Assembly: GCA_003819975.1 (NCBI GenBank)
Contig: RPPU01000161.1
Coordinates: 1-8,569 of the forward strand
Direction: 5' to 3'
From: Desulfobacteraceae bacterium
GTDB lineage: Bacteria; Desulfobacterota; DSM-4660; Desulfatiglandales; HGW-15
Length of the DNA: 8,569 nucleotides
Below the pieces are notes generated by a model, which searched no databases, had not been told where the DNA came from, and saw nothing but the letters and a program-made list of their open reading frames with translations. Positions 6,339 through 8,569 of the stretch are shown piece after piece (the stretch's first letter is position 1; each line of letters begins with the position of its first letter). The position numbers and the translations under genes are program-made.

Positions 6339-6421
6339 AGCGTTTGGATGAAGCGTTTCCCGCGGGCGCGGCCGCCGGCGATCGTTATGCGACCCAAGGC
6401 ATGCAAGCTGTAAACCGTTAA
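6281..6421 (+). pseudogene. Aldo/keto reductase C-terminal remnant
   Basis: In the frame ending at the TAA of 6419-6421, the DNA reads RNPEDNIGALAVRLSAEELK and then RLDEAFPAGAAAGDRYATQG followed by MQAVNR. This is the recognisable last ~46 residues of aldo/keto reductases, where a 'YLEENIGAL...LDAAFPPGAAAGxRY...NR' tail is common. The other ~280 residues, including the TIM-barrel active site, are absent. The remnant begins exactly where the phosphoesterase loses family similarity (about 6280-6290) and overlaps the end of that gene in a different frame. It has no start signal of its own. It is a gene fragment left by a deletion or recombination, or an assembly join. Confidence 0.7.
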
Positions 6422-6846
6422 AGGATTCAATCCGATATTTTACATCCGGTAACCGGTTGGATATTCGAAAAAGGATAGATTTTCAGCCGGTCTCCCGCCT
6501 CCAAATCGGTCCATGATATGCAAAATAAACCGAATAAAGACACCGTTCCGGCCGGCTTGTCCGTTTGCCGTTTTTAACACGTCGTTGCTATATTATGTGC
6601 GGTAAGCAAGGTTTTGGGGCGCAAATAAAAAAGGTTACTATAAAAGAATTGGTACACGGTTTAGATAAAAATTTAATAAAACTAAAGTAGGGATACATGA
6701 TGATCGGCAAAGCGAAAGGGAATCGTTTTTCTTAAGGCCTGTTTTTTGAATCGCAATCCGTATCGTTCCTCAATTCCTTTGCTCTATTCCGTAAAACCTT
6801 CCGGTTCTGCTCCGTTTATGTTCGTGCTTCTAAAAATAACTAACGA

Positions 6847-6863
6847 TACGGCTTATAGCCGTA
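6847..6863. repeat. Short hairpin TACGGCT/AGCCGTA
   Basis: This is a perfect 7-bp stem with a 3-base loop (TAT). Its left arm shares TACGG (6847-6851) with a longer-range 10-bp inverted repeat (6758-6767 with 6842-6851), so the two pairings cannot form together in one RNA. No T-run follows, so it is not a terminator. Confidence 0.4.
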
Positions 6864-7091
6864 ATAAATTGCAGACCAGTCGGTCCACTCCGGCGGCAGG
6901 GTGCTTCGAAACGTAATAAAAGTCCTGCTATTATCATTCGTTCTTGAAATCAATTTTATCGTATTGCTTGTTCTCGAAAGTTTACGATTAATTGCTCCGT
7001 CTCGTTCGGCTTGACTTCCTCGATTATTATCCGCGGATTATAGCTCTTTAAACGAGTCGGAAATGAATGACGGTATTCCCACTCATGCATG

Positions 7092-7115
7092 CGCGGCATT
7101 TTTGCCGCGTTTTAT
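7092..7115 (+). terminator. Rho-independent terminator (plus strand)
   Basis: CGCGGCA (7092-7098) and TGCCGCG (7103-7109) form a GC-rich 7-bp stem with a TTTT loop. TTTTAT follows at once. This is a compact, standard intrinsic terminator for plus-strand transcription. No protein gene ends just upstream, so it either serves an unrecognised transcript in 6650-7090 or is a leftover. Confidence 0.6.
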
Positions 7116-7183
7116 CTGTATTTACTCGGGTTTTACCGCTACTGATTGCATTTTAGCGCTGTCAGTTCTTTTATAATAACCGC

Positions 7184-7390
7184 ATGGCGTATTATTTTTG
7201 TAAGTTTTTTAATAAAAAAGTTGACTCGAAAATTGTCATGGATCATAATGGGCGCAAATACCTAATTGCGAATAGGGTTTGTGACGCATTCGCCGATTCG
7301 GGCGAAGAGCCGTTTTTGAAAGCCGGGAATCCGCGGCACTCCCGGTCATTAGTTCCAAAACAATTTAGCATCCAGTCGAAAAGACAGTAA
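7184..7390 (+). CDS. Small hypothetical reading frame, possibly frameshifted
   Basis: This frame has 68 codons and no recognised family. It begins MAYYFCKFFNKKVDSKIVMD and continues with a mixed charged sequence. TATAAT (7172-7177) sits so close to the ATG that a transcript from it would be nearly leaderless, and there is no good Shine-Dalgarno. The last ~20 residues look unlike the rest. A different frame, open from 7369 to the TGA at 7516-7518, gives a well-behaved charged tail (DAPEALLYVKEEALNEP and onward). One extra A in the AAAA run at 7379-7382 would join the two into about 111 residues. It may therefore be a broken small gene, a sequencing indel, or non-coding. Confidence 0.25.
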   Translation: MAYYFCKFFNKKVDSKIVMDHNGRKYLIANRVCDAFADSGEEPFLKAGNPRHSRSLVPKQFSIQSKRQ

Positions 7391-7532
7391 CTTTCATATA
7401 CCCGAGACAAATCCGATCCGATGCCCCTGAAGCGCTCCTCTACGTCAAAGAAGAGGCATTGAACGAACCCATACCTTCGGAAATTCAAAAGACCAGGAAC
7501 ATTTTGCAAACTTATTGAACGGAGTAATCGTC

Positions 7533-8569
7533 ATGAAAAAAAAGAATATATCTCTTATCGTTTTAGTGTTTTTAATACAGATCGTCGCTTGTTTCAGCGC
7601 GTTCGCGGATGACTATCCATGCACCGGAACTTTACTTGCAACCTATACGGATCAATCGCTAGCGCTCACGCCGGGTGTCTATTGCAGTTCAACTGACGTG
7701 ACATTCACTCGTACGACATTGACGCTTGATGCCCTGGGTGACCCCAATGCCGTCTGGATTTTTAAAATCGGGACGCTCGGAACCGGTAAGCTCACGGGCA
7801 ATAACGTCATATTGAAACTTGCCAATGGCGGACAGTTGAATAATGTGTATTGGTGGGTGTCCGGCGCCATGACCCTGATGAGCGCAGACTTCAAAGGCGC
7901 CATTGTCACGGGCGCAACCGGCATCATAGACGGAGGTACCTTGCCAACCATCGCTTCCGTATCGGGCAATATCGGCAATGGCGGTGACATAACCATTTCC
8001 GGCATAAGATTCGGCAATACCGGCCCCAACGTTGTATTTTTTGAAAATTTTGAAAAAGGAAGCAAAGACGCTCAGATTGCCACTTCTTCCGCAACGATAG
8101 GTCAATGGGCCCGTGGTAACCTGAATGGCGTGGCAACTTACAATACTACTTGGTTTCACAGCGGTTCCAAGGCTATGAAGAATAATTGGGACGTTCCTAA
8201 TGGCGAGCCCAATAATATCGATGCGGCGCCCAAAATTGCATTTAGCAATACGGATAACCTTTTTTATTCTTTTTGGACAATGGTTCCAACCGGTATGAAT
8301 GTTCCCGGAGACAATATTACCGGCGGCAATACCATCGGACCCAACTGGAAATTGTCCTGGATCAACTTTGGCGTGAACGAGTATATCAGCACGACCGTAC
8401 TCAATTGCAATTTAACTTGGGGTTATTGGTTCACCTGGAACAACGGCAATCGCGCCGGAAATTATGAAGGGAACCATCAAATGGCCAAGGGGCGCTGGAG
8501 TCGTTTTGATTTTTATCAAAAGTCGGCGTCCACGACCACCGGTGCTTTAATAGGTGATGAATTCGATTC
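7533..8569 (+). CDS. Exported DUF3494 (ice-binding-like) protein with TIG-like linker and jelly-roll domain, 3' end outside window
   Basis: 345 codons are visible and the frame is still open at the window end. ATG 7533 has GGAG 8 bases upstream. The N-terminus MKKKN plus a hydrophobic run is an export signal, cleaved either at SAFA|DD (after residue 25) or, less likely, as a lipoprotein at IVA|C20. Residues about 30-137 match the second half of a DUF3494 (Pfam Ice_binding) beta-solenoid: 'LALTPGVY', 'LTLDALGDPNAVWIFKIG', 'NNVYWWVSG', 'FKGAIVTGAT'. The usual N-terminal half ('NFAVLAGS...GVSPG') is missing. Residues about 138-170 (VSGNIGNGGDITISGIRFGN) look like a TIG/IPT-type strand pair. From 'VVFFENFEKGSKD' (168) onward, with 'SGSKAMKNNW', 'FYSFWTMVP' and 'GRWSRFDFYQK', the sequence resembles concanavalin-like or polysaccharide-lyase jelly-roll domains. 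DUF3494 proteins are extracellular; some bind ice and many have unknown adhesive roles. Function here is unproven. Confidence 0.85.
   Translation, partial: MKKKNISLIVLVFLIQIVACFSAFADDYPCTGTLLATYTDQSLALTPGVYCSSTDVTFTRTTLTLDALGDPNAVWIFKIGTLGTGKLTGNNVILKLANGGQLNNVYWWVSGAMTLMSADFKGAIVTGATGIIDGGTLPTIASVSGNIGNGGDITISGIRFGNTGPNVVFFENFEKGSKDAQIATSSATIGQWARGNLNGVATYNTTWFHSGSKAMKNNWDVPNGEPNNIDAAPKIAFSNTDNLFYSFWTMVPTGMNVPGDNITGGNTIGPNWKLSWINFGVNEYISTTVLNCNLTWGYWFTWNNGNRAGNYEGNHQMAKGRWSRFDFYQKSASTTTGALIGDEFD

Larger units (their letters stand above)
6422..7183. other. 762-base stretch without a convincing gene; inverted repeats, possible structured RNA
   Basis: No long reading frame exists on either strand, and AT content is higher than in the flanking genes. 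A weak promoter match TTGGTA (6649-6654) - 17 bases - TTTAAT (6672-6677) is present. A purine-rich TAGGG (6688-6692) precedes a 12-codon frame (6697-6735) that may be chance. Inverted repeats follow: CCGTATCGTT (6758-6767) with AACGATACGG (6842-6851); TACGGCT (6847-6853) with AGCCGTA (6857-6863); ATCGTA (6958-6963) with TACGAT (6983-6988); and CCGTCTCGTT (6997-7006) with AACGAGTCGG (7051-7060, one mismatch). The stretch ends near the terminator at 7092-7113. I recognise no known RNA family. It is either decayed sequence or a structured transcript. Confidence 0.35.

Noticed and set aside
6430..6480. CCGGTAACCGGTTGGAT palindromic stretch after the aldo/keto reductase remnant
   Set aside because: The short palindromes do not make one continuous stem and no T-run follows; no terminator or attachment site can be supported.
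6540..6575. Possible terminator: GC-rich stretch followed by TTTTT
   Set aside because: Only a 4-bp stem (CGGC/GCCG) with a 10-base loop can form before the T-run, which is too weak to call.
6697..6735. Twelve-codon frame with a nearby TAGGG
   Set aside because: It is too short to separate from chance and has no leader-peptide pattern such as codon runs followed by an attenuator.
6640..7115. Known RNA genes or riboswitches (tmRNA, RNase P, SRP, 6S, c-di-GMP, fluoride)
   Set aside because: Their conserved core sequences were looked for and not found; only unnamed inverted repeats are present.
7689..8159. Minus-strand open frames of 128-156 codons
   Set aside because: They are antisense to the exported DUF3494 protein, whose signal peptide, ribosome site and family motifs support the plus strand.

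Overview
The window reads as a chromosomal segment of a Gram-negative (diderm) bacterium. The evidence is an outer-membrane efflux lipoprotein with a lipobox, a periplasmic adaptor, a secreted protein with an N-terminal export signal and a periplasmic Spy/CnrX-like protein. The phylum cannot be fixed from the sequence. Base composition looks mid-range in the coding parts and is more AT-rich between about 6420 and 7530. I saw no phage, IS, CRISPR, tRNA or rRNA signatures.

Region 1 (1-3838, minus strand) is a tripartite MacAB-TolC-type efflux operon. In transcription order it encodes an outer-membrane NodT/TolC-family lipoprotein, a MacA-like adaptor, a MacB/LolD-type ATPase, and a separate MacB/FtsX-type permease cut by the window edge. 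Genes are spaced 15 bp, overlap by 4 bp (ATGA), and are spaced 73 bp, which fits one transcript.

Region 2 (3839-4116) is a divergent control region. It carries two oppositely oriented copies of TGTAAC-N16/17-CGAC, one facing the efflux operon and one facing the sigma gene. This is the form expected of ECF sigma-factor promoters and closely resembles the pattern known for Bacillus subtilis SigX. A separate sigma70-type promoter (TTGACT-N17-CATAAT) lies closer to the sigma gene.

Region 3 (4117-5441, plus strand) is a three-gene cassette: an ECF sigma factor, a one-TM protein of 108 aa that is a candidate anti-sigma factor, and a membrane-anchored periplasmic Spy/CpxP/CnrX-like protein. The layout recalls CnrYXH-type sensing. 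My reading is that the periplasmic protein senses envelope or metal stress, the one-TM protein releases the sigma factor, and the sigma factor then drives both its own cassette and the divergent pump.

Region 4 (5442-6421) holds a stand-alone LigD-type 3'-phosphoesterase whose C-terminus runs, out of frame, into the last ~46 codons of an aldo/keto reductase. This is a deletion scar or a misjoin.

Region 5 (6422-7532) has no convincing intact gene. It contains several inverted repeats, a weak promoter candidate and a good rho-independent terminator at 7092-7113, so a structured RNA is possible. A short, possibly frameshifted reading frame follows.

Region 6 (7533 to the end) is the start of an exported protein that joins half of a DUF3494 ice-binding-like domain to a TIG-like linker and a probable jelly-roll (concanavalin-like) domain. 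It runs off the window.
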